Source: Planctomycetota bacterium (lineage in GTDB: Bacteria > Planctomycetota > J058 > JARGOJ01). From it: 5,004 nucleotides of DNA. The translations under genes and the position numbers were made by a program. Of this stretch, positions 1-5,004 are shown piece by piece. The first letter of the stretch is position 1; every line of letters starts with the position of its first letter. The stretch is taken from NCBI GenBank assembly GCA_029210225.1, contig JARGOJ010000721.1, forward strand, positions 1-5,004, given 5' to 3'. The notes below the pieces were generated by a model. That model searched no databases and had not been told where the DNA came from. It saw nothing but the letters and a program-made list of their open reading frames with translations.

Positions 1-178
1 TTCGTGAAGGAAAGCGCCTCGTGGAAAGAAATCAAGGCATGGTCAATAGCACAGCGCCGCGCTGTCCATACTGCCACGATTCAGTCACTGTCCATTCAAC
101 GAAGCAGGCTTGTGAGGCTTGTATGGCCTGGCATCACAAAGAATGCTGGCAAGAACACGGCGGCTGCAGCGCATGTGG
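1..178 (+). repeat. Direct repeat copy 1: leader plus zinc-finger coding module
   Basis: This block matches 621-798 with about 10 mismatches in 178 positions by eye. The first 55 bases are identical, including 20 bases of non-coding leader with the ribosome-binding site. Most changes in the coding part are silent. Similarity stops abruptly just after the last zinc-ligand cysteine codon. The left limit is unknown because the window starts here. Confidence 0.9.
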
Positions 179-602
179 CTTTAAGAGCAAGGCCAGCACG
201 AGTTCGATGGCTGGAAATCGAAGAAGCGCAGGAGGGAGTGAACGGACAGCATCAGCGACAAAATCTCCTATCACGACGACTTGCGACCATCGAGATTGTG
301 ACAACCGAACTCAAAGCGTCGTCGCAGTTCCCGCCTACAAAAAACGTTGTATGGTCCACGCTCAAGAGTTTGGCCGGGCAAAGGTCCGCAATTACAATCG
401 GCTCATCGCATTTTTCGCCTTCCTCACTTTCATTGTTGTGTTTGCCTCGCTCATCCCAGGTCCCTTAAACGACGATGTTATCGGGGTTCTCGTGTTCGAG
501 CTCTTCTACGGACTCGTGTTCGTGTCAATCCCCGCATCCGAGCGCCGTGGGCATAAACGCTACGTTGAGAAAATGGTGAAGAATGAAGATAAAAGCAAAT
601 AA
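21..602 (+). CDS. RING/PHD-like zinc-finger protein with C-terminal two-helix membrane hairpin (paralogue 1)
   Basis: The 193-residue product is not a protein I can name. Residues 15-52 form a cysteine/histidine-rich finger: C15-C18, C31-C34, H39-C42, C49-C52, with W37 and W43 around the histidine. The C4HC3 order is that of PHD and RING-variant treble-clef fingers, and the CPYC...WHHxECW...GxCSxCG pattern resembles prokaryotic RING families. A polar linker (53-87) leads to a second likely zinc site, C88/C93/C110/H113. Two hydrophobic segments follow (about 127-146 and 153-172). Basic residues lie before the first and after the second, and acidic ones in the short loop, which predicts N-in/C-in topology with cytosolic fingers. 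I chose the GTG start because AAGGA lies 9 nt upstream and because it places the first cysteine at residue 15, as in the ATG-started paralogue at 3520. The internal ATG at 39 is the alternative. It lies 38 bp before the next paralogue and is probably co-transcribed with it. Binding partners and any ubiquitin-like role are unknown. Confidence 0.85.
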   Translation: MERNQGMVNSTAPRCPYCHDSVTVHSTKQACEACMAWHHKECWQEHGGCSACGFKSKASTSSMAGNRRSAGGSERTASATKSPITTTCDHRDCDNRTQSVVAVPAYKKRCMVHAQEFGRAKVRNYNRLIAFFAFLTFIVVFASLIPGPLNDDVIGVLVFELFYGLVFVSIPASERRGHKRYVEKMVKNEDKSK

Positions 603-620
603 ATCAAAGCCCGAAACAGA

Positions 621-798
621 TTCGTGAAGGAAAGCGCCTCGTGGAAAGAAATCAAGGCATGGTCAATAGCACAGCACCTCGCTGTCCTTACTGCCACGAT
701 TCAGTCACTGTCCATTCATCGAAGCAGGCTTGTGAGTCTTGCATGGCCTGGCATCACAAAGAATGCTGGCAAGAACACGGCGGCTGTAGTGGGTGTGG
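621..798 (+). repeat. Direct repeat copy 2: leader plus zinc-finger coding module
   Basis: This is the second copy of the block at 1-178, offset by 620 bases. The left edge is seen here: bases before 621 belong to the spacer after paralogue 1. The right edge is near 798, after the codon for C52. It includes the GTG start and the AAGGA site, so the repeated unit carries its own translation signal and the whole finger but not the linker or membrane part. Confidence 0.85.
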
Positions 799-1180
799 TG
801 GTCAGAAACAATCGAGCCCGGCGACAATAAGCCCAAAGCAAGAATCACAGGAGCCGCTGCCTCCACACCTCGCCACTTGCTTCCAGAGAATTTGCCAGAG
901 TCCCCGGCAAACGGTTTTGAAAAACTCTGGCTATGAAATCCTCTGTAGGGAACACGCTCACGACGCAGCCAAGACCAGTGTGAAGGTTTACACGGTTATT
1001 CTTGGACTGCTTCCAACGCTCAGCCTAATGACTGCATGGTTTATGGCTGCGACGGATCGATTTTTCGTAGAGTCCGCAGTGATCCTTTTCATTCTTTGTT
1101 TAGTAACACTGCTCAGCATTGTGCAATTGAAGAAGCAGAAGCACTATTCAGACAAACTCGGTCAGACAACAGACAACTAG
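641..1180 (+). CDS. RING/PHD-like zinc-finger protein with C-terminal two-helix membrane hairpin (paralogue 2)
   Basis: The 179-residue product is a tandem paralogue of the gene just upstream. Its first 53 residues differ from that protein at only three positions (S27, S33, G51). The finger ligands are C15, C18, C31, C34, H39, C42, C49 and C52. After residue 53 the linker is unrelated and shorter, then C80/C85/C102/H105 repeat the second site with identical internal spacing. Hydrophobic segments at about 117-137 and 141-162 form a tight hairpin flanked by lysines (K111, K115; KKQK at 164-167), again predicting both ends in the cytosol. The GTG start has the same AAGGA site (627-631) and the same preceding 20 bases as paralogue 1. 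The gene begins 38 bp after the paralogue 1 stop and ends just before a strong hairpin, so this pair probably forms a short operon whose 5' end may lie outside the window. Function unknown. Confidence 0.85.
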   Translation: MERNQGMVNSTAPRCPYCHDSVTVHSSKQACESCMAWHHKECWQEHGGCSGCGGQKQSSPATISPKQESQEPLPPHLATCFQRICQSPRQTVLKNSGYEILCREHAHDAAKTSVKVYTVILGLLPTLSLMTAWFMAATDRFFVESAVILFILCLVTLLSIVQLKKQKHYSDKLGQTTDN

Positions 1181-1186
1181 GAGAAA

Positions 1187-1207
1187 TTGGGGTCGAGATG
1201 ACCCCAA
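1187..1207. terminator. Hairpin terminator shared by convergent genes
   Basis: TTGGGGTC (1187-1194) and GACCCCAA (1200-1207) form a perfect 8-bp stem around a 5-nt loop. It lies 6 bp after the stop of paralogue 2 and 15 bp beyond the stop of the lipoxygenase gene. On the minus strand it is followed by TTTCT, a short T-rich tail, so it fits a terminator for the lipoxygenase gene best. On the plus strand no T tract follows, so rightward termination would be weaker. Confidence 0.65.
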
Positions 1208-1222
1208 GATTGCCTCACAGTT

Positions 1223-3067
1223 TCAAATATGTATGCTCCCTGTCACCAAAGAAGACCGAAGCCAGGGATAAGACATAAGCCGTTCTGAATCTCGCGCTAG
1301 ATTCGCTTTCTCAGCCTCGCGTAGGGCCGACTGAAACTTCTCCAGAGCTGGCTCAATACGTTCATCAATAAATGTGCCACGTCGGTATTCACCAAGAATG
1401 CACATTCTAATTCCGCTCAATTGATAGAGTGTATCGAATTGGAGGAGAGCGTTACTCATGGGGGCCATCATGTTCACCCAGCTGTCCTGTGTATCCGGCG
1501 TATCCTTTGTGGGAGCGGGGGCAAATCCTGCTCCAGCAATATTCGGATTGTATCCAAGAAATGGGAATTGCGGATAATTGATCGCGGCGTGTTGAGCGCT
1601 GGCGGTCCATATCACAAAGCTGACTAATTCAACCAATCCTTCAATAGTTTGAACAGCGCTAATATTGGTCAGACGCCCTCCAATCGGGCTCCGCACTTCA
1701 TTGGCCCAAGCTTGGACTTCTGTATCTAGAATGACTTCATTGTCCGTCGAATAATAGAGTCTCAAGTACTCATTGACCCAATTATGAATAGCCGCCCAAA
1801 TGGGCAGCATGTCATCGCGATAGGGATGGGTGGGCAGGTCGAGGAGCCCACGATTCGCGAGTTCGACGTCGGGTCGCCAAGATCCAGCGTTGCACCCGGG
1901 AAGGGCGCTCGCAGAGAGCTTGATCGAGGTCTCCAAGGTCCCTGCGAGAACACTCTCAACCGCGCCACCTGGAGCGATGAGAGCATGGGCTGCGGTGTTG
2001 TTTATCGCCAACGTGTAGTCGAAGTGAGGTTCAAGAAGAATCGATACTGGGTGATTTGGAGCGAGCTTTCTGTAGGCCGAAACGATGAATGGTTCAACCG
2101 TCATGTGAGTGCGCCCAAGGTGAGCGATTGCTTGGTGATGATTGGCATCGGCGATTTGCACGACGCGCTTGGCCATTTCCCAACGATATCCATCAAAGGG
2201 CGTCCAAATGGGCGAATCAGCGCTGGGGACTTGACCGCATTGAATGGCCACAGGAACAAGCGCGCCGGTAGGGGCCGCTCCAGACGGTTTTCGCCAGGCG
2301 AAGAGGGCCATAGGGGCCCATAAGTATTTTCCAGCGGCGACTTCCGCGCCGTCCAACGCTGCGTAATCGCATAGGTAGAGTCGTCCCTCCCCAAGCGCGG
2401 CATCGAGAGAATCCCCAGGGATGACTCGAGAGAATATCTCATTGGTGACAGGGAAGTGGTCGGGGAGCTTCTCTGTTTGCCGACGCATGACCATTGGATT
2501 GACCCCAGCCACACGTTGCCACGCGAATACAAGGTCTCGCTCGGCGGTGGATCTGGACATCCAGTCAATGATCGGTGTCTTATCGATGGTGGCAAAGAGA
2601 CGGGAATAGTCGGCGAGCGATTTCTTCTTGTCGACGGCCCGTTTACTCGCGGCTTTTGAGTGCCCGAAAAGTAAGTCGCGAATGTAGTGGTGTGGGGGCT
2701 CACCTTTGAGCATCGCTTTGGCTAGGCGAGCCGCTCCGTCCGATTCAAGAGCAGTGTCTTCAGCTTTGCTGACAGAGATGCCTTCAAGCTCCGATTTGAA
2801 ATGATTGAGCTTCATCTCGACGCGCAGCTTGAGAACCTTACTGATGTATTTCGGCGTGTATTCGTCTGAGAAATGGATTTTTTCGGCCAGCGCAAGATAC
2901 TTCGCGGTCACATACTTCACCCACTCATCGTTATCCTCACGCACGTTGTCCGGCGCTTCTTCCGTGGGGGCGGGCACATAGCTGTAGTCACTCGCACGAT
3001 GGGAAAGTTCTTTCTCGCGAGCTTTCTGTTTCGGGTCGTTTTGAGGCAGGTCAGGGTCGCGGCGCAT
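1223..3067 (-). CDS. Bacterial lipoxygenase (non-haem iron dioxygenase)
   Basis: The 614-residue product belongs to the lipoxygenase family, which adds O2 to cis,cis-1,4-pentadiene polyunsaturated fatty acids to give hydroperoxides. Visible landmarks in order are FAWQRVAGVNP (181-191), LPDHFPVTNE (201-210), GRLYLCDYAALDG (228-240), an iron-binding core with H316 and H321 (AHLGRTHMTVEPF), NHPVSILLEPHFDYT (338-352), WAAIHNWVNEY (424-434), SAQHAAINYPQF with H493 and N497, and a C-terminal isoleucine, I614, whose carboxylate is the fifth ligand. There is no PLAT domain. The first 150 residues look charged and helical, as in short bacterial enzymes. I chose ATG at 3067 because GAGAGGA sits 6 nt upstream; the frame stays open to 3280, but that extension has no such site and looks non-coding. 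No signal peptide is seen, so a cytosolic enzyme is inferred, unlike secreted Pseudomonas LoxA. Product stereochemistry and regiochemistry are not known. The gene faces paralogue 2 and is divergent from paralogue 3. Confidence 0.95.
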   Translation of the reverse strand: MRRDPDLPQNDPKQKAREKELSHRASDYSYVPAPTEEAPDNVREDNDEWVKYVTAKYLALAEKIHFSDEYTPKYISKVLKLRVEMKLNHFKSELEGISVSKAEDTALESDGAARLAKAMLKGEPPHHYIRDLLFGHSKAASKRAVDKKKSLADYSRLFATIDKTPIIDWMSRSTAERDLVFAWQRVAGVNPMVMRRQTEKLPDHFPVTNEIFSRVIPGDSLDAALGEGRLYLCDYAALDGAEVAAGKYLWAPMALFAWRKPSGAAPTGALVPVAIQCGQVPSADSPIWTPFDGYRWEMAKRVVQIADANHHQAIAHLGRTHMTVEPFIVSAYRKLAPNHPVSILLEPHFDYTLAINNTAAHALIAPGGAVESVLAGTLETSIKLSASALPGCNAGSWRPDVELANRGLLDLPTHPYRDDMLPIWAAIHNWVNEYLRLYYSTDNEVILDTEVQAWANEVRSPIGGRLTNISAVQTIEGLVELVSFVIWTASAQHAAINYPQFPFLGYNPNIAGAGFAPAPTKDTPDTQDSWVNMMAPMSNALLQFDTLYQLSGIRMCILGEYRRGTFIDERIEPALEKFQSALREAEKANLARDSERLMSYPWLRSSLVTGSIHI

Positions 3068-3519
3068 GCGGTATCCTCTCGAATAGTGTCGAAATAGCTC
3101 CTCAGAGAAAACTAGATTGGACTGCAGTCTTATCAAAACACAACAAGAATGCAAGTCTTTGTGGTATCGCTTCTTATACGGTGAGTGCTTAAGACGACTG
3201 AGATAGAAGGGTGTGAAACGAGTGGTTATGAATATTGAAAATATGCAGCAAAGAGAGAGCTTGGAAAAGTCATAGTTCACAAGCCCAATCTGAGCCCGTC
3301 AATTTTAGAAGAGGGCACACCCAAGTTTCTCCAGGGTCGAATTCACTTCTCCCCGTTGCTGCGACTTTCAGGCTTAGGACAACAGAGCCCGATTCCCAAC
3401 AGTCCAATGCAAAGCTGAGAGATTCTTGTTGGAGCCTGGGTAGGGAATAGCTCCCACAAAAAAAATACCGGGAAGACTGAGGATCTTGGTTCTCAGCTGT
3501 TATCGTTTTTCTAGGAACT
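3068..3519. other. Divergent intergenic region between lipoxygenase gene and paralogue 3
   Basis: These 452 bp separate two divergent starts and should hold both promoters. I see no convincing gene: a 71-codon frame at 3235-3450 (plus) starts with TTG, has no good ribosome-binding site and encodes nothing recognisable. The part next to the lipoxygenase gene (3121-3180) is AT-rich, with T-rich stretches on the minus strand that could hold a promoter, but no clear -35/-10 pair stands out. Near paralogue 3 there are modest inverted repeats: CCAACA/TGTTGG (3396-3401 and 3427-3432), GGAGC/GCTCC (3431-3435 and 3450-3454, followed by a run of eight A), and CTGAG/CTCAG with a 10-nt loop (3477-3496). 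Each is short enough to be chance. Confidence 0.5.
3074..3080 (-). promoter_or_regulatory. Ribosome-binding site deciding the lipoxygenase start
   Basis: On the minus strand this reads GAGAGGA, 6 nt before the ATG at 3067. It is a near-ideal Shine-Dalgarno match and is the main reason for preferring the 614-residue protein to the 685-residue open frame starting at 3280. Confidence 0.75.
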
Positions 3520-4056
3520 ATGAAAGAAGAGCCTAAAATCGTCGCCCGAGCGCTCGCGAAGTGCCCTTACTGCCACGACACAATCTCCCCAAGGGTTGAG
3601 AAGACGGGCTGTGAGTCGTGTATGGCCTGGCATCACCTTGAGTGCTGGGACTCTCACGGAGCTTGTAGCGCCTGTGGCTATAAACGCACACCATCGCAAC
3701 GATTGGCGAACCCCACCACACTAGCCATGAACACCGGAGATTGTGACGTCGAAGATTGCCGAGAGCGATCTCTTGGAAGTCAGGAAGCGGATTACTGCGC
3801 CATACTCTGCGCCGACCATGCGCTGGAACAGTTAAAGAAGAATCGCCGGGCAGGCAACGTCTTCTTTATGGCTATCCTCGCCCTTCTTGGGCTTGCCATA
3901 AATGAAAGCTGGGACGGCGACAACGCGGTCGCGGTCTTGGGCATGGGCTTTGGAATCTTAGGCTTCGCGACCGTCTTTATGGTCTTCGGCTTTCAAAAGA
4001 TTAAGAGTATCGAGCAGCACATCTGGGTCATAAAGCAAGACAAACCGAGCCGCTAA
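3520..4056 (+). CDS. RING/PHD-like zinc-finger protein with C-terminal two-helix membrane hairpin (paralogue 3)
   Basis: The 178-residue product is a diverged third member of the family at 21-602 and 641-1180. Residues 15-52 keep every finger ligand at the same number (C15, C18, C31, C34, H39, C42, C49, C52) and the core CESCMAWHHLECW. The linker is the shortest of the three. C75/C80/C97/H100 repeat the CX4C-X16-CX2H site; an additional cysteine (C93) lies inside it. Hydrophobic segments at about 113-127 and 136-158 are separated by an acidic loop (ESWDGDN), with KKNRR before and QKIK after, predicting cytosolic fingers and tail. The ATG start has an AGGA only 3 nt upstream, which is tight. 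Its leader is unrelated to that of paralogues 1 and 2, so it probably has its own promoter. It converges on the methyltransferase gene with 13 bp between stops. Function unknown. Confidence 0.85.
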   Translation: MKEEPKIVARALAKCPYCHDTISPRVEKTGCESCMAWHHLECWDSHGACSACGYKRTPSQRLANPTTLAMNTGDCDVEDCRERSLGSQEADYCAILCADHALEQLKKNRRAGNVFFMAILALLGLAINESWDGDNAVAVLGMGFGILGFATVFMVFGFQKIKSIEQHIWVIKQDKPSR

Positions 4057-4069
4057 AGAGGGCGCTTCG

Positions 4070-4852
4070 CTAGGGTCGCTTCGTCGACTTGGTCGCAATA
4101 GACGTTGCGCAGTATTTATTGAGCGGCGTCGCCTCATCGCTCCAATCGTCCTCGAAGAGGTCCCCGAGCATGAGACCTGCTCTCAACTGCCCAGTTATCT
4201 GGTCTTCCAAAGAATGACTAAATTCAAAAGCGACTTCATCGTTTAGCAGTTTTTCCCGTTTCTCAGCGGCCAAGTCAAGGTCGGAGTAGGGCAGGGGGTG
4301 CTTGACACGCAAAGGCTCGCCAGCGAGAGCTTCATCGTGGTTAAAGAGGAAAAAAGTCGGGTTCATGAAGCCTGCCAGGAGTGATCCCCCAGGCTTTAAG
4401 ACCCTCGCGCATTCTCTCCAGACGGGGTGGACATCGGGGATAAAGACATTCGATACGGGATGAAAGATAAGATCGAAGCTGCCGTCAGCAAATCTCGACA
4501 GATCCCTCATATCTCCTCGCTCAGTGAACAATTCAAGGCCGTCCCTGTCAGCCACTCGACGATCTTGTGCGAGCTGCTCGTCGGAGTTGTCAAAACTTGT
4601 GACGATCGCTCCAGCGGCGGCCAGAATTGGGGCTTGCTGCCCACCACCGGAGGCGAGGCAGAGAACGTGCGCTTCATCTAGAGAGGGGAACCAAGCCCTA
4701 GGAACCGGGCGGTTTGGAGTGAGGAACAGGGTCCATTGGCCGTCCCTCGCAAAGGCGATCAGTTCTTTAGAAACCGGAATGGTCCAACGACAACCCTCGC
4801 GGACCTGTTTGTTCCACGATCGACGACTGTGTTCGGCAATATCAAGAGTCAT
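4070..4852 (-). CDS. Class I SAM-dependent methyltransferase
   Basis: The 260-residue product has the Rossmann-like methyltransferase layout. Motif I is VLCLASGGGQQ (63-73), the SAM-binding glycine loop, followed by AAAGAIVTSFDNSDEQL (78-94) with D88 at the expected ribose-binding acidic position. GDMRDLSRFADGSFDLIFHPVSN (113-135) covers the adenine-binding and motif IV region, and ARVLKPGGSLLAGF (149-162) is motif VI. The N-terminal SWNKQVREGCRWTIPVS (12-28) and LTPNRPVPRAWFP (44-56) belong to a widespread, poorly characterised bacterial group of such enzymes, so the methyl acceptor cannot be stated. I chose ATG at 4852 because AGGAG lies 7 nt upstream; the open frame continues to 4918 but without a ribosome-binding site, and the family-like sequence begins after 4852. 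No signal peptide or membrane segment is seen. It runs convergently to paralogue 3, with no evident terminator in the 13-bp gap. Confidence 0.92.
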   Translation of the reverse strand: MTLDIAEHSRRSWNKQVREGCRWTIPVSKELIAFARDGQWTLFLTPNRPVPRAWFPSLDEAHVLCLASGGGQQAPILAAAGAIVTSFDNSDEQLAQDRRVADRDGLELFTERGDMRDLSRFADGSFDLIFHPVSNVFIPDVHPVWRECARVLKPGGSLLAGFMNPTFFLFNHDEALAGEPLRVKHPLPYSDLDLAAEKREKLLNDEVAFEFSHSLEDQITGQLRAGLMLGDLFEDDWSDEATPLNKYCATSIATKSTKRP

Positions 4853-4859
4853 AGCGAGG

Positions 4860-4864
4860 CTCCT
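4860..4864 (-). promoter_or_regulatory. Ribosome-binding site deciding the methyltransferase start
   Basis: On the minus strand this reads AGGAG, 7 nt before the ATG at 4852. It favours the 260-residue product over an in-frame ATG at 4918 that has no such site. Confidence 0.7.
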
Positions 4865-5004
4865 AGATAGATGAGTGGTGCATATATACTGACATAGGGG
4901 ACTAATTCCCGTCGCCATAAATTTCTCAGGAATTTCAGGCGCCGCTCATATGCCGAAGCTCCATACTTATAAACACAGGACAATAGACTGATATCAAGAA
5001 CAAT
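4865..5004. other. Upstream region of the methyltransferase gene
   Basis: This 140-bp AT-rich stretch runs to the window edge and should contain the methyltransferase promoter. It holds TA-rich hexamers (around 4881-4896 and 4965-4975) that could be -10 elements, but none has a convincing -35 partner at normal spacing on either strand. A small imperfect tandem repeat (AATTTCTCAGG then AATTTCAGG, 4920-4939) is present. No coding sequence is visible. Confidence 0.4.

Noticed and set aside
4..468. Plus-strand open frame of 154 codons overlapping paralogue 1, with a similar one at 624-830
   Set aside because: It lies out of frame over the zinc-finger genes. Its product has no recognisable domain, and the matching frame in the second copy ends early because only the repeated block is shared.
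1..1180. Mobile element origin for the tandem repeat
   Set aside because: No transposase or terminal inverted repeats were seen. The repeat follows coding-module boundaries, which fits duplication or conversion better.
1784..2323. Antisense 179-codon open frame inside the lipoxygenase gene
   Set aside because: The opposite strand encodes conserved lipoxygenase sequence across this whole stretch, and the antisense product looks random.
2101..2703. Minus-strand 200-codon frame overlapping the lipoxygenase gene
   Set aside because: It is an alternative frame of the same strand over strongly conserved lipoxygenase motifs, with no domain of its own.
3127..3154. Possible lipoxygenase promoter on the minus strand: TTGCAT, 16 bp, TAAGAC
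   Set aside because: Each hexamer matches only about half of the sigma-70 consensus, so it is not better than chance in this AT-rich stretch.
3068..3280. 71-residue N-terminal extension of the lipoxygenase that could act as a signal peptide
   Set aside because: The stretch after the upstream ATG is hydrophobic in places but lacks a convincing signal-peptide layout. The strong ribosome-binding site is at 3074-3080, just before the ATG at 3067.
3431..3467. GGAGC/GCTCC inverted repeat followed by a run of eight A, as a possible terminator
   Set aside because: The stem is only 5 bp with a 14-nt loop. The A run would give no U tail on the plus-strand transcript and would lie on the wrong side for the minus strand.

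Overview
The window carries five protein genes in about 5 kb of DNA with a middling base composition. No RNA gene, insertion sequence or CRISPR array was seen. Gene style (Shine-Dalgarno sites, short spacers, no introns) is bacterial. A RING/PHD-like zinc finger joined to membrane segments, next to a lipoxygenase, fits a large-genome, social or predatory bacterium such as Myxococcota/Bradymonadota. That placement is a guess from gene content, not a marker-based call.

Layout: (1) 21-602 and 641-1180, plus strand: two tandem paralogues, each with an N-terminal eight-ligand zinc finger, a second putative zinc site (CX4C-X16-CX2H) and a C-terminal two-helix membrane hairpin. (2) 1187-1207: a perfect 8-bp stem hairpin between the convergent second paralogue and the lipoxygenase gene. 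(3) 1223-3067, minus strand: a 614-residue bacterial lipoxygenase with all five expected iron ligands. (4) 3068-3519: a 452-bp divergent intergenic region with no convincing gene. (5) 3520-4056, plus strand: a third, more diverged paralogue of the zinc-finger membrane protein. (6) 4070-4852, minus strand: a class I SAM-dependent methyltransferase, converging on the third paralogue with only 13 bp between stops. (7) 4853-5004: the upstream region of the methyltransferase gene.

The most unusual content is the three-member zinc-finger/membrane-hairpin family. All ligand positions of the first finger fall on identical residue numbers (15, 18, 31, 34, 39, 42, 49, 52) in the three proteins, and the second site keeps exact spacing, while linker and membrane parts are almost unrelated. 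Paralogues 1 and 2 also share a near-identical DNA block covering the ribosome-binding site and finger, which stops abruptly where the finger ends. This is a constant 5' module joined to a variable 3' module. I infer cytosolic zinc fingers anchored in the membrane; function is unknown. Nothing in the sequence proves that the lipoxygenase and methyltransferase work with these proteins; they are interleaved with the array and on the opposite strand.
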